DNA of 64,000 nt, taken from contig OZ037767.1 of NCBI GenBank assembly GCA_964035545.1, positions 13,201,301-13,265,300 of the forward strand, given 5' to 3'. Both the position numbers and the translations under genes were made by a program. Source of the stretch: Bugula neritina (Eukaryota; Bryozoa; Gymnolaemata; Cheilostomatida; Bugulidae). A model generated the notes under the pieces. That model ran no database searches. It saw only the letters and a list, made by a program, of their open reading frames with translations, and had not been told where the DNA came from. Numbering within the stretch: the stretch's first letter is position 1; each line of letters begins with the position of its first letter. Shown in pieces: positions 53,201 through 64,000 of this stretch.

Positions 53201-56200
53201 CATCAACATCTGCAGATGGTAGCTTCACGTCTATGTCTCCTTCAGCTTTTGGTAGATCAACGTCAACATCAGGGGCATCAACATCAAGATCTCCTTTAAC
53301 TTTGCCTTTACCTCCAAATTTAGGAAGGTGGATGTCTGGCATATTGAATCCAAAGCCACCTTTTTTCTTGCCTTTCATTTTCAAATCTGCATCTGGACCA
53401 TCAATATCTGCATCACCAGATGGCAAATCAACATCAACATCTGCAGATGGTAGCTTCACGTCTATGTCTCCTTCAGCTTTTGGTAGATCAACGTCAACAT
53501 CAGGGGCATCAACATCAAGATCTCCTTTAACTTTGCCTTTACCTCCAAATTTAGGAAGGTGGATGTCTGGCATATTGAATCCAAAGCCACCTTTTTTCTT
53601 GCCTTTCATTTTCAAATCTGCATCTGGACCATCAATATCTGCATCACCAGATGGCAAATCAACATCAACATCTGCAGATGGTAGCTTCACGTCTATGTCT
53701 CCTTCAGCTTTTGGCAGATCAACGTCGACATCAGGGGCATCAACATCAAGATCTCCTTTAACTTTGCCTTTACCTCCAAATTTAGGAAGGTGGATGTCTG
53801 GCATATTGAATCCAAAGCCACCTTTCTTCTTGCCTTTCATTTTCAAATCTGCATCTGGCCCATCAATATCTGCATCAATTCCAGGAGCATCCACATCAGC
53901 TTTCATAACATTAACATCTATGTCAGCGTTGCCTTGTTTCATATCTGTAGCAAAATTTTTATATGATAGGTAAGGATGTGGAAACTTAAGACTAGATGAT
54001 TTGTATATGTCATGCATTTGTGCTGCATATGCTAGCAGCTAGTATGTTTTTCCATCAAAAAGATATTTCATTGACTGACTCTGCGTATTATGAGATAGAT
54101 TCTTTTTACACACCTATTTTAGGCTTTTTATCCCGTCTATTGAACGATGGAAATTTGAAACCACCTTTTCCTTTGGTTTTCAAGCTACCAGAGAGCTCAG
54201 GACTCTTTATTTCAGCATTAGCAGATGTATCTAATTCACCTGATGGAAGAGTGTGGCTCCCTTCTGCAATGAAATCCTTATCAATTTAGAAAAAAAACTA
54301 GGACTAGACAATATACTTGATGTCTATATCAAATGCCTATTATGCACAAAGTGTCTGGTAAAAATGGCACAGGTAATAATGGCACAAATGGTAAAGTAGG
54401 TAAAATGGTACATTTTCAGTATTAGGGTTTGGGTTGGATGTTTGGGATGGGGGTTTAAGTTTGAGAATGGGGGCTTGGGGTTGGGGTTTAAAGGTTGAGG
54501 GTTTGAGTTTGGGGTTTGGAAAAATTTAACCTCAGTGTGCCATTTTTCCTACTCTTTCATTTGTGCCTTTATTATCGGTGCCAGCTTCACCAGTGCCATT
54601 TTTACCTAAAATTTATGCACACACTATCTCTTCACTAAGGAATAGTTGGCATTTCATACCTGCAGCAGGTTTTCCTCCAAGTGATAAATCTGCATCCAGT
54701 TCTGTACCAGCACCTGGTTGTCCCACTTCAATGGCTCCACTTACCGGAAACTTCGGTTTCTTTTTGCCACCTAATAAAAATCAAGTACACAAATAAATAA
54801 CAAATAACCAATGCTTTGTGCAATTTTATCAATATCTCAAACACTGCTCTGGTTGAGCACTGCTTTGCGTCTTTTTAAATCTACCATACATAGTCGGTTC
54901 TACGTTTCAAACTGGAAATCATAATTTAAATATTAAAAACAAAGCGACATTTATGCTTTCATACTCTTGCATTACAAGATAGTACGCATCTATTATGTTT
55001 GCTCTTTGAAAATCTTTTATTCTAAACAGATATTCAGCCAGAGAATTTTTGTTGTAGTTTAAATTTAAGTTTTTATTCTACATATTTATTTCAACAATAG
55101 TTTAGAACACATTGCAATGTCACTGTTTTATCATGATTACGCTGCAGGCTTTTTAAACATTTTAACACAGTTTAATCAACCTTTATGTTTTCCCCCAAAA
55201 AAACATTTCTTTGAACAGTAAAGAAAGAAAGAAAGCGTTATAAAACAACATAAAGTTGTAGGTTAAAGGAAACGAAGAAATTTACACATCAACCTGATTA
55301 CCAGCCACTCACCAGAATCAGCCAGTGATTGGTCCAAGTTAGAAATGTCAGCCGTTAGATCTAACTCAGCTGTTGGGACCAAACTAACATCAGCATCTAG
55401 TGACATTGAATTGTTAGCGGACTTTGCAGATTTACCCTTGCCTGTGAGCATGCCGTGGAAATTAGAGAGCAGTGAAGTTAGAGGTTTATATAGTTTTACG
55501 TTGTCATTATAGGCAGAATTTTGAACACAAAATATTCACTTGCACAAAATAACGCAAAACTCTTAATTTTTAAATGATTTTTGTGGCACTAGGCTTGCAA
55601 CACTGCATAGCGGCATTCACTATTTTTAAAACAGGAAACATAGCAAATGAAAATGTGTTTGTGTGTTCAAAATTCTATAGCATAAGCACCATTGACATAG
55701 CTAATGTTATGGAGTGGATTGCAAAAACAGCTTAATATTTTGTATAATTCTGATATGATAATTAAAACTGTGTACTAGTTCCAATAATAGAACAAATAAT
55801 TTTAAGATGCTACATGGAAATTTTCTCAAGTTGCATTTGCAATTTAAAAGCTCAGAATTTTAAATAAAGATTCCGACATCTCTCTTTAAACAGAAATCAA
55901 TAAATTACAATTATGAAGTTTGTTGCATAAGTAAACTAATATAAGTATCCATAGGTTAAAAAACAAATTACAACAGCTTGAGTTACAACTTCTAGTTGAA
56001 TAAAAGTTGTGCTCAATAACAATTAACTGATAAAATTAAGAATTGAAGAAAATATTGCCAGAGCAACAGGTTATGTGACACATGGTGTTAGTTGAGCAAA
56101 GCATAGTTTTGTTAGCGCACACCAGCACACACGGACATACCGAAACAATTGTAACTAGCATCTGGGCTCTCCAGATCGGTCTGAGGAAGTTCTGACAAGA

Positions 56201-59200
56201 TAGATGAGAAATAATCGCTTACTAATCATGTTATTTCAAAAGGTAACACAATCATGATCAGAAACTGATTCTTGGAAATTTACAGATAAATCATGCATCA
56301 AGAATCTTTAGTGAGAACCAATGTTCTAGTACAGTTTTTTGGGAAAAGATCATATTGTTCACAATTTTCGTTTGATTTTATGCTTTAAGCAAAAGTTAAT
56401 TGAAAGATTTTTGAAAAATAAGACCGAGCTTATTTTAATCAAATTTACAGAAAAAGATCATTGTACTAAAACATCATTGAAAAATAGTATTATGTTAAAT
56501 TCCCAAGCAAAAAGTTTCATATAACGTTATGTCGCATCGGGTGTTTATGACGAAAAATCAACTGATTTATATAATTTAAAAACAAAACTAAAAATTGGCT
56601 CAATATAGGACTAATTTTGTGGAAAGAGTTATAAACTGGAACCAAAAGCTAAAACAATATTAATTTAGTAACTTATTGTCTGCAAAGTTTTATAAAGTAA
56701 AATTACAATTTTACCTGCGCCAGAGCCTCTTTTGAATGTTGGCATCTTCACTTTAGGCTTTTTTGGCTTAATCTTTCCTTTAGCATCTATTGCCAGCTCT
56801 CCTTCCGGGATCTCTAGGGAAGCATTTCCATCCAAATCGCCATTTATGTCTACGTCAGCCTATAATGAATGCAATAGCAACATTAAAACATTGCTCAATG
56901 CTACACAAACATTTTTTGTTGGAAAAATAACCATTACTAGATTTCTGAAGCATCTAGTAGTTTGATACTAACAATCAATGTTAGTGACTCATTAAGTATT
57001 AATTTATTTTTGAAGCAAGCAGTAGGACATATAAAAATAGGCAAATAATTTAAAGATTTTGAATTTAAGGGGAAAATAGCAAGATTTTTAAAATAAAACA
57101 GATATACTTTATACTTTTTGCAGATATAGGAAAATATTATTTAAGCCTATTCCTTCAACACTAATATTACTTAATATTATTTCATAATCACAGAACTCTC
57201 AGCATTAAATTATGTGAAAAGATACAATGGACATGTTGTCAAATGACTAATCATATTTTACAGAACTATTATAAAAGCTGGTAATATAAAACAAGCCCAT
57301 AAAGCATATAAAACATGGGAAACTAATATATTCACCTTAAAAACGAAAGCAAAAATTTCACCATCAACCAGTAAGGAAAACCAGAACTTAGACCACAAGT
57401 TTCACCAACCTTTGGAAGATTTATGTCTATTTCTCCGCTTCCTTTTCCCTTAGGAATATCAACATCCACATCATCAGACAGGTCTGCATGCACTTCACCA
57501 TCTCCATTAATTCTCGGCTCCTTCAAATCAATAGCAGGCCCTGCAAGAAAGAAGATAATAAAGTAAAAGCAAAAATAGGTAAATGATTAGACAAACACAA
57601 TTAATTAACATGAATGGCAGAACACTAAGATAAAAAGACATCTATACCTGAGACATCAGCATGCAGACTGCCACTGTTTTTGCCGCTTCCTTTAAGACTG
57701 GGAAATTTAATCTTTGGCATCTTCATACCAAATCCTTTTCTTTTTACTTTGGGAGAGCTGGCACTAACATCTACATCACCACTAGGAGGTTTTAAACTAG
57801 CGTCGCCACCAATATCTACGGACGGTGGATGAACATCGATGTCTGGACTTGAAATATCAGCGGATACATCTATCTTTGGCGACTTGACATCTACATCTCC
57901 TTCAGCTTGTGGCAAATCAGCGTCAACATCAGGGGCATCAACATCAATATCTCCTTTAACTTTGCCTTTACCTCCAAATTTGGGGAGATGAATGTCCGGC
58001 ATATTGAATCCAAAGCCACCTTTCTTTTTGCCTTTCATTTTCAAATCTGCATCTGGACCATCAGTATCTGCATCAACATCACCGGATGGCAAATCAACAT
58101 CAACATCTGCAGATGGTAGCTTCACGTCTACATCTCCTTCAGTTTTTGGCAAATCAACGTCAACATCTGGGGCATCAACATCAAGATCTCCTTTAACTTT
58201 GCCTTTTCCTCCAAACTTGGGAAGGTGGATGTCCGGCATATTGAATCCAAATCCACCTTTCTTCTTGCCTTTCATTTTCAAATCTGCATCTGGACCATCA
58301 ATATCTGCATCAACATCAACATCACCGGATGGCAAATCAACATCAACATCTGCAGATGGTAGCTTCACGTCTAAGTCTCCCTCAGCTTTTGGTAGATCAA
58401 CGTCAACATCAGGGGCATCAACATCAATATCTCCTTTAACTTTGCCTTTACCTCCAAATTTGGGAAGATGAATGTCCGGCATATTGAATCCAAATCCACC
58501 TTTCTTCTTGCCTTTCATTTTCAAATCTGCATCTGGACCATCAATATCTGCATCACCAGATGGCAAATCAACATCAACATCTGCAGATGGTAGCTTCACG
58601 TCTATGTCTCCTTCAGCTTTTGGTAGATCAACGTCAACATCAGGGGCATCAACATCAATATCTCCTTTAACTTTGCCTTTACCTCCAAATTTGGGGAGAT
58701 GAATGTCTGGCATATTGAATCCAAAGCCACCTTTCTTTTTGCCTTTCATTTTCAAATCTGCATCTGGACTATCAATATCTGCATCAACATCACCAGATGG
58801 TAAACTGACGTCAACATCTGCAGATGGTAGCTTCACGTCTAAGTCTCCCTCAGTTTTTGGTAGATCAACGTCAACATCAGGGGCATCAACATCAAGATCT
58901 CCTTTAACTTTGCCTTTACCTCCAAATTTGGGAAGATGAATGTCCGGCATATTGAATCCAAATCCACCTTTCTTCTTGCCTTTCATTTTCAAATCTGCAT
59001 CTGGACCATCAATATCTGCATCACCAGATGGCAAATCAACATCAACATCTGCAGATGGTAGCTTCACGTCTATGTCTCCTTCAGCTTTTGGTAGATCAAC
59101 GTCAACATCAGGGGCATCAACATCAATGTCTCCTTTAACTTTGCCTTTACCTCCAAACTTGGGAAGGTGGATGTCTGGCATATTGAATCCAAAGCCACCT

Positions 59201-62200
59201 TTCTTCTTGCCTTTCATTTTCAAATCTGCATCTGGACCATCAATATCTGCATCAACATCACCGGAGGGCAAATCAACATCAACATCTGCAGATGGTGGCT
59301 TCATGTCTATGTCTCCTTCAGCTTTTGGTAGATCAACGTCAACATCAGGGGCATCAACATCAAAATCTCCTTCAACTTTACCTTTACCTCCGAACTTAGG
59401 AAAGTGGATGTCTGGCATATTGAATCCAAAGCCACCTTTCTTCTTGCCTTTCATTTTCAAATCTGCATCTGGACCATCAATATCTGCGTCAACATCGACA
59501 TCACCAGATGGCAAATCAACATCAACATCTGCAGATGGTAGCTTCACGTCTATGTCTCCTTCAGCTTTTGGTAGATCGACGTCAACATCAGGGGCATCAA
59601 CATCAATATCTCCTTTAATTTTGCTTTTTCCTCCAAACTTGGGAAGGTGGATGTCTGGCATATTGAATCCAAAGCCACCTTTCTTCTTGCCTTTCATTTT
59701 CAAATCTGCATCTGGACCATCAATATCTGCATCAACATCACCGGAGGGCAAATCAACATCAACATCTGCAGATGGTGGCTTCATGTCTATGTCTCCTTCA
59801 GCTTTTGGTAGATCAACGTCAACATCAGGGGCATCAACATCAAAATCTCCTTCAACTTTACCTTTACCTCCGAACTTAGGAAAGTGGATGTCTGGCATAT
59901 TGAATCCAAAGCCACCTTTCTTCTTGCCTTTCATTTTCAAATCTGCATCTGGACCATCAATATCTGCATCAACATCACCGGATGGCAAATCAACATCAAC
60001 ATCTGCAGATGGTAGTTTCACATCTATGTCTCCTTCAGCTTTTGGTAGATCAACATCAACATCAGGGGCATTAACATCAACACCTCCTTTTACTTTGCCT
60101 TTTCCTCCAAATTTTGGCATATTAAATCCAAAGCCACTTTTCTTTTTGCCCTTCACCTTTAAATCTCCATCTGGACCATCAATATCAACATTAGGTGCAT
60201 CCACATCCATTTCTCCGGACGGTAAACTGACATCAAGGTCTCCAGATGGTAGCTTCACATCGACATCTTCTTCAGCTTTTGGTAGATCAACGTCAACATC
60301 AGGGGCATCAACATCAATATCCCCTTTAACTTTGCTTTTACCTCCAAATTTAGGAAGATGAATGTTCGGCATGTGGAAGCCAAAGCCACCTTTTTTCTTA
60401 TCTTTTACCTTTAAGTCTCCTTTGGGTCTGCTTATATCAATATCAGGTGCATCTGCATCAATACCTCCAGATGGTATGCTGGCATCAACTTCAGCTGATG
60501 GCAATTTGATATCAATGTCGCCTTTAAGCTTTGGAAGATCAACATCAGCATCAACATCTCCAACAGAACCATCAATGTCAGCCTTGCCTTTAATATTAGG
60601 AGTCGTCACATCAGCATCGACTACCGGTAAGACAACCTGAGCACCATTAGGGCTGAGATCTGCATCTAGTTCTGCACCGCCAGATGGAGCATTTACACTT
60701 GCAGATCCTCTCAATGATGGAAACTTTACTTTCGGCATTTTAAAGCCTAAACCTCCTTTCCCCTTTGGACTTTTGATTTTTCCGTCAACTTCTGGAACAT
60801 TCCCATCAATATTTGCTTCTCCTTCAAGATTCAGTTTATGTGTACCTTTTCCAGGTGAGTCTACTTCAACGCTTGGAAGATTTAAATCTGCATCAGCTGA
60901 TGGCCCAACATCTACTTCAGCATTGGCTGTTGGCATAGCAATTTCACCTAAAATGTTTTAGAATAAAAAATAAATCAAGTAGCAGTTCTCAACTGAAAAC
61001 GCAATGCACTAATCAATTTATCAAAAATATAGAACATTCACTTCATGTAATATAAGCGTTTACCTGATGTATCTAAGCCAGCGCCGCCTTCAAAGTCTTT
61101 TTCAGATCCAGAAATATCAAGTTTCCCCTTTTTGCCGCCAAACAAATTAAACTTTGGTAGTTTAAATTTGAAGCTGTTAGACTTCTTTATCTTGCCATCG
61201 GGCTTAAGATCAGCAGCTGGCTTTTCTATGCTGACATCAGCGTCTGGTAAGCTGGCGTTAAGATCAACGCTAGGTGTCTCAATATCAGCTTCAGGTAAAG
61301 CCGGACCTGTAAGGGCTACATCAGGTGCTTTGAGGTCCATGTTAGCTCCTATTGACGGCATTTCCGTATCAGCTGATCCTTTCAATGAAATGCTTGGCTC
61401 AACATCTGCATCAACTGAAATTGATGGATTTTCAGCATTCTGTTCAATTTCAGGCACATCTATTTCAGCTTTTCCCTTACCGTGCCCTTTAAGGCTAGGA
61501 AACTTGACTTTAGGCAGCTTAAATCCAAAGCCACCTTTTCCTTTAGGACTTGGAAGATCGGCATTTACACTAGCATCTGCCCCAATACTCGAACTTGAAA
61601 TGTCTGCTCCAGCATCAACGTCACCTTCAATAGAAGCTTTTGGTGAATCAACTGATGGCAAAGGTGCTTTAATTTCAGCATCAACAACCGGTAGAGAAAG
61701 ATCAACATCAGGAATCTCAACATCTGGTGCAGCCATGTCAGCATCTGAGTCATGTTTAATCTTCCCATGTCCTTTTGCACCCGAAAATTTGAATTTTGGC
61801 ATCTTTAGTCCAAAGCCTCCGCTCTTCTGCTTAGACCTAGGACTTGGTGAACCATCTTTTAGACCAGCAGATAGACTTGCATCAACGTCATTCGATGGAG
61901 GTTTTACTGTGAGGTCAAGGTCTAAAAGTAAAACACAACAGTAACAAGTTCTGCTATGCAGGGCTATATACGGGTCTATGACATTGGAAGATAGAGGTAG
62001 GTGCAGTAACAAAGAAATTGAGAAAAGCCTGTGTTCTAGATGAGAAATGTAGTATAAGAAGCTATGTTCTCACAATAATTTTAACCGGCGCCCCAAACAA
62101 AACTTTAATAATAAAATTAAAGAGCTCAGGCTATCTCAATTTCTCCACTACTGCTCCTTAATGGAAAAATATATTCAGAATTATTATAAATTAATTGAAA

Positions 62201-64000
62201 TGCTCTGCACCAAAAGTTGCTAAAACATTATTCTGCAGTCCTAACAAATCTCACACCAATTTAAGCATGGTTTGTGCACCTCGACCAGCTGCAGTTATAT
62301 GTAGCCGCGAATCTTGTCAATGAGACTCATTTTTTTACAGCAGACAGAAACTTGTTCACCATGCAGTAAGTGATTATGATAAGTCATGTCATAGTTCACG
62401 TACCTCCAGCCGGGCTACCAGTGTCAGCATCAAACTCTGGACCCTTTACAGAAGTTTCAATACCAACTTGACCTTCAACTTTAGGACCTTTGGTAAAATA
62501 TAAAATAATAATGCTCAGAATCAAGGTTGCTAGTTGTACTTTTAATTTACAATTCCTTGTTAAACAAAGTGTTCATGTATTCTACACTCACTTTTCACAT
62601 CCTTCTTAGAGCCAAATCCGAATTTTGGCATTTTAAATTTGCCTCCTCCTTTGACCTTTGTTTCTGGCGTATTTACTTCAGGTGAGTCTTCTCCAGAAGG
62701 AAGATTTACATCAGAGGCTTTGAGTTCTGGCAGATCAAGTTCTGCTTCAGCTGAGGGCGCTTTAAATTCAGCTTTTGGTGGCTCCACCTCTCCAGATAGG
62801 TCTACATCAGCGCCTATACTGGGGAAATTTACCTGACAACAAAAAGAATCACAATAGAGCTTAATTCAAAGGCGCATTCATGCAAACAAAAATAAAGCTA
62901 AACGCATCATGGCTGTTGTAATGTCAACGAACCTTTGGAACCTCAAAATGAGCTTGGCTATCGGTTTCTATTTCTGGTCCACTGAACTACAAAAGAATTC
63001 AGTTTTTAGCTACAACCTTATGAGGTAAACAAACATACTTTATCATAGAGACGTTACTGTTAGTGACACATCAGTGAAACATATACTTACTGAGAGTCCT
63101 GGCATAGAAATGCCAAAAGAAGACTCAACCTGCTGCACTCCAACAGCTTCCACCATGTCTTCCACAACTTCTGGTGGTTCAGCCTCGACTCCAGTTTTTA
63201 TTGATGGAGCTTCAGTCTCCAGTGATGCTGATGGACCCTTTACATCAGCGCCAACTGTGAATAAAATGAGTCATTGTGCAAATGTTACTAATTGCTGTAT
63301 CTCTTTGTTTAAATAAGAAGAAGAAACGCAACTTGTTTCAACTGTGCTCCATGACTGAGTACGACAATACATTATCTTAATTTAAAAACAAAAAATAGCA
63401 CCATGAATAAGACTAATAGTGAAACAGTAGAGATATTCTAAACATATTTTTAAATATAACTTATTACACTATTTAACATGAATTTAGAAAATATTAGTAA
63501 ATTACTATACCTGAAGTATCTAATGCTGCTAACCCTCCAATATCTATTCCTGTCTTTGCCTGAAGAAATATAAAAATTAAATCAAAGATCGAGAAAGTTT
63601 GTTAGTTATTTTTTTCGAGGTGAATGATTCGTATGCATGTGTGTAGTCATCAAACTTGTTAGACTTTAACAACACAAAGCTCATCATTTCAATACGAAAC
63701 CATTGCTCAAAGCTCAATGAAAATACAAAAAATACTTGAAAACATTTAATAAACACTATCTGGCGCTATATACCAACAAACAAAACGAACAAATGTATGT
63801 TAATTAAAACTGGGCTGGGGTCACTTGAAATTATTCTATATAGTTCTGCAGCTTAACCTGAACAGTATCCATAAAAACTGAATAAATCTGTGAATTGCAT
63901 CTTTTTTAGTTAGAGCGTAGAGTAGAATTATAAAAACAAGTTGTCTGGTTGCAAGGCGGGGAGAGAGAGGAAGAGAGGGGCTGCTACAACTAACCTTTGA
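32016..64000 (-). CDS. AHNAK-like: Giant AHNAK/desmoyokin-like protein, 3' 41 exons (5' end outside window)
   Basis: Forty-one exons read leftward and join without phase conflict: 18,219 coding bases, 6,073 codons including the stop. The dominant repeat (GGFGFNMPDIHLPKFGGKGK, then alternating DV/DL/PK runs such as DVDLPKAEGD) has the Lys-Pro-Lys and Asp-Val-Asp alternation and the MPxxxxPKF signature of vertebrate AHNAK, a giant submembrane scaffold. Homology is inferred from this pattern only. AHNAK's N-terminal PDZ domain is not seen and would lie beyond 64000. The right-most exon (63995-64000) is cut by the window edge. Most exons between 45 and 63 kb are phase 1-1, so each could be skipped without a frameshift. 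The protein is predicted to be a disordered, highly charged polyampholyte. Exon blocks are described separately. The unusual exon cassettes at the 3' half have no vertebrate AHNAK counterpart that I know of. Confidence 0.8.
32229..32300 (+). mobile_element. tRNA-like SINE head
   Basis: Contains TGGTGTGATGGTTAGCGAG (box A-like) and GGTTCGAATCTC (box B-like) at tRNA spacing, but no matching acceptor stem, so it is not a functional tRNA gene. It lies antisense in the last intron of the AHNAK-like gene. A different family from the SINEs at 18639 and 20743; its 3' extent is not defined. Confidence 0.6.
35303..43620 (-). CDS. AHNAK-like: AHNAK-like gene: tandem array of eight two-exon cassettes
   Basis: Each cassette is a poly-Ser/basic exon (S) then a repeat exon (K). 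S exons: 43490-43620, 41716-41846, 40996-41108, 40039-40169, 38935-39062, 37987-38108, 36820-36941, 36015-36145. K exons: 42028-42364, 41279-41612, 40340-40898, 39233-39941, 38279-38837, 37101-37884, 36313-36721, 35303-35690. S exons encode IGGDLKLKSRSRSG, 9-14 serines, then acidic and Lys-rich residues. K exons start GFKLPK[I/L/F]GGKGKSKVK and continue with 25-residue units of the type IDLPSGGVSGGIDLPSAD. S is phase 2 to 1 and K is 1 to 2, so each pair is a frame-neutral cassette. The first and last K exons are diverged; the six between are highly similar. Function is unknown; the SRSRS runs could be phosphorylated. Confidence 0.88.
43824..45709 (-). CDS. AHNAK-like: AHNAK-like gene: four linker exons including ESAPP exon B
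   Basis: Exons 45620-45709 (ESAPP motif: VASSIPSLESAPPSIHIK), 44809-45012, 44327-44413 and 43824-43902. The first three are phase 1-1; the last changes phase from 1 to 2, which sets the frame for the two-exon cassettes that follow. Basic box KHKSKGFKVPP in 44809-45012. Confidence 0.75.
46115..50404 (-). CDS. AHNAK-like: AHNAK-like gene: 4.3 kb repeat exon, about 16 units
   Basis: A 4,290-base exon, phase 1-1 (acceptor TTTGTAG, donor ACACAG|GTAGAT). It begins with SGFHLPKFGGKGKVKGG and holds about sixteen 75-80 residue units. Two units contain a distinct KIKGGIDVNAPGVDRPEIDV segment, spaced 1,203 bases apart, showing a higher-order repeat of several units. It ends with KAKGGFKLPKVKFPSLSGRG. 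The antisense strand is also largely open as a by-product of composition. Confidence 0.93.
51577..51672 (-). CDS. AHNAK-like: AHNAK-like gene: ESAPP-motif exon A
   Basis: A 96-base exon, phase 1-1, encoding an acidic segment ending VASALPTLESAPPALGLQ. It is paralogous to the exon at 45620-45709 and to the tandem motif in exon 33722-34059. Confidence 0.78.
51857..53944 (-). CDS. AHNAK-like: AHNAK-like gene: 2.1 kb repeat exon, 8 units
   Basis: A 2,088-base exon, phase 1-1, starting DMKQGNADIDVNVMKAD. It has eight units with GFGFNMPDIHLPKFGGKGK; two of them carry the variant MPDINFPNFGG. It closes with SGFKLPKVKFLSLKRKSK. The donor GAAG|GTGCTT is weak but phase-consistent. Confidence 0.88.
54114..57540 (-). 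CDS. AHNAK-like: AHNAK-like gene: six small linker exons
   Basis: Exons 57410-57540, 56715-56859, 56141-56191, 55313-55441, 54660-54770 and 54114-54263. They encode acidic spacers with occasional basic boxes: KIKPKKPKVKMPTFKRG, GKKKPKFPVSG and KGKGGFKFPSFNRRDKKPK. All splice phases agree (0-1 for 56715-56859, 1-0 for 57410-57540, otherwise 1-1). The 51-base exon at 56141 is the shortest complete one and the most uncertain (acceptor TTGTCAG, donor GTATGT). Confidence 0.72.
54358..54605. mobile_element. Inverted-repeat element with G-rich telomere-like core
   Basis: Lies in an AHNAK-like intron. The left arm (GGTAAAAATGGCACAGGTAA and on) and the right arm, reverse-complemented (GGTAAAAATGGCACTGGTGA and on), match imperfectly over about 70 bases. 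The core (54420-54520) is G-rich TTAGGGTTTGGG / TTTGGGGTTTGG sequence. No coding capacity. MITE-like or fold-back element. Confidence 0.6.
57648..60947 (-). CDS. AHNAK-like: AHNAK-like gene: 3.3 kb repeat exon, about 11 units
   Basis: A single 3,300-base exon, phase 1-1 (acceptor ATTTTAG, donor CTCAG|GTATAG). After an N-terminal leader with one degenerate box (GLGFKMPKVKFPSLRG), it carries about eleven units of 231-240 bases with the core GFGFNMPDIHLPKFGGKGK, ending with GFGMKMPKIKFPSLKGSGK. Two neighbouring unit pairs are identical over more than 300 bases at 480-base spacing (59150 against 59630). Confidence 0.92.
61064..61921 (-). CDS. AHNAK-like: AHNAK-like gene: exon with three divergent repeat boxes
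   Basis: 858 bases, phase 1-1. It has three basic boxes of AHNAK type: GGFGLKMPKFKFSGAKGHGK, GGFGFKLPKVKFPSLKGHGK and NSFKFKLPKFNLFGGKKGK, spaced by acidic Asp/Ala/Pro/Ser segments. It is more diverged than the downstream tandem units, so it probably reflects the older form of the repeat. Confidence 0.85.
61998..62158 (-). mobile_element. Short TIR element (MITE-like), copy B
   Basis: Lies in an AHNAK-like intron. The reverse complement of 1464-1620 aligns end to end: CCTGTGTTCTAGATGAGAAA against CCTGTGTTCTGGATTAGAAA, shared AATAATTTTAAC, and shared TTTCTCCACTACTGCTCCT at the other end. Terminal inverted repeats as in copy A. Confidence 0.72.
62404..64000 (-). CDS. AHNAK-like: AHNAK-like gene: most upstream small exons in the window
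   Basis: Exons 63995-64000 (edge), 63511-63559, 63091-63254, 62933-62986, 62592-62832 and 62404-62487. They encode acidic, non-repetitive linkers (for example KGPSASLETEAPSIKTG and VEPPKAEFKAPSAEAEL). One AHNAK-like basic box, GGGKFKMPKFGFGSKK, sits at the end of exon 62592-62832. The acceptor of 62487 (ACCAAAG) is weak. Confidence 0.7.

Noticed and set aside
54541-54605. A possible extra AHNAK-like exon (minus, GKNGTGEAGTDNKGTNERVG after an acceptor-like AATTTTAG)
   Set aside because: It is the right arm of the inverted-repeat element, lacks a donor, and soon meets a stop.

Overview
This is an animal nuclear genomic window, AT-rich, with spliced genes, GT-AG introns, tRNA-derived SINEs and long microsatellites. 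The gene content (a giant AHNAK-like gene, a mitochondrial-type arginase, small to medium introns) suggests an invertebrate bilaterian, perhaps a lophotrochozoan. That placement is an inference and the phylum is not resolved. All gene models were built by eye from open frames, splice consensus and phase bookkeeping, without transcript data.

Layout from left to right: (1) a complete 8-exon arginase gene on the + strand (709-6101, 346 aa) with a basic N-terminal presequence. (2) A convergent RING-finger gene on the - strand (6997-8507 or further, about 300 aa) whose 5' end is uncertain. (3) A gene-poor, GT-rich stretch to about 12.5 kb. (4) A - strand gene (12481-19524) for a single-pass membrane protein of about 1,836 aa, whose cytosolic tail holds about 80 tandem octapeptides of EVPVLSEE type. 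(5) A 7.6 kb gene-free region with SINEs, simple repeats and a small CpG-rich patch. (6) A + strand gene (about 27139-30212) for an unrecognised basic-tailed protein, 5' end not found. (7) From 32016 to beyond the right edge, the last 41 identified coding exons of a giant - strand AHNAK/desmoyokin-like gene, 6,073 in-frame codons counting the stop, with the 5' end outside the window.

The AHNAK-like gene is the centrepiece. Three very large exons (57648-60947, 51857-53944, 46115-50404) carry about 35 copies of a ~79-residue charged repeat. Downstream lies a tandem array of two-exon cassettes (35303-43620), each a poly-Ser/basic exon followed by an exon made of 25-residue repeats. The lengths of six of these repeat exons differ only by multiples of 75 bp. 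Introns and exons of some cassettes are nearly identical, so the array has been expanding or converting recently.

The two repeat proteins are unrelated in sequence. Both are long, low-complexity, probably disordered chains, one anchored to a membrane and one AHNAK-like, a family known in vertebrates for submembrane scaffolding. No operon-like or defence-like system is visible.
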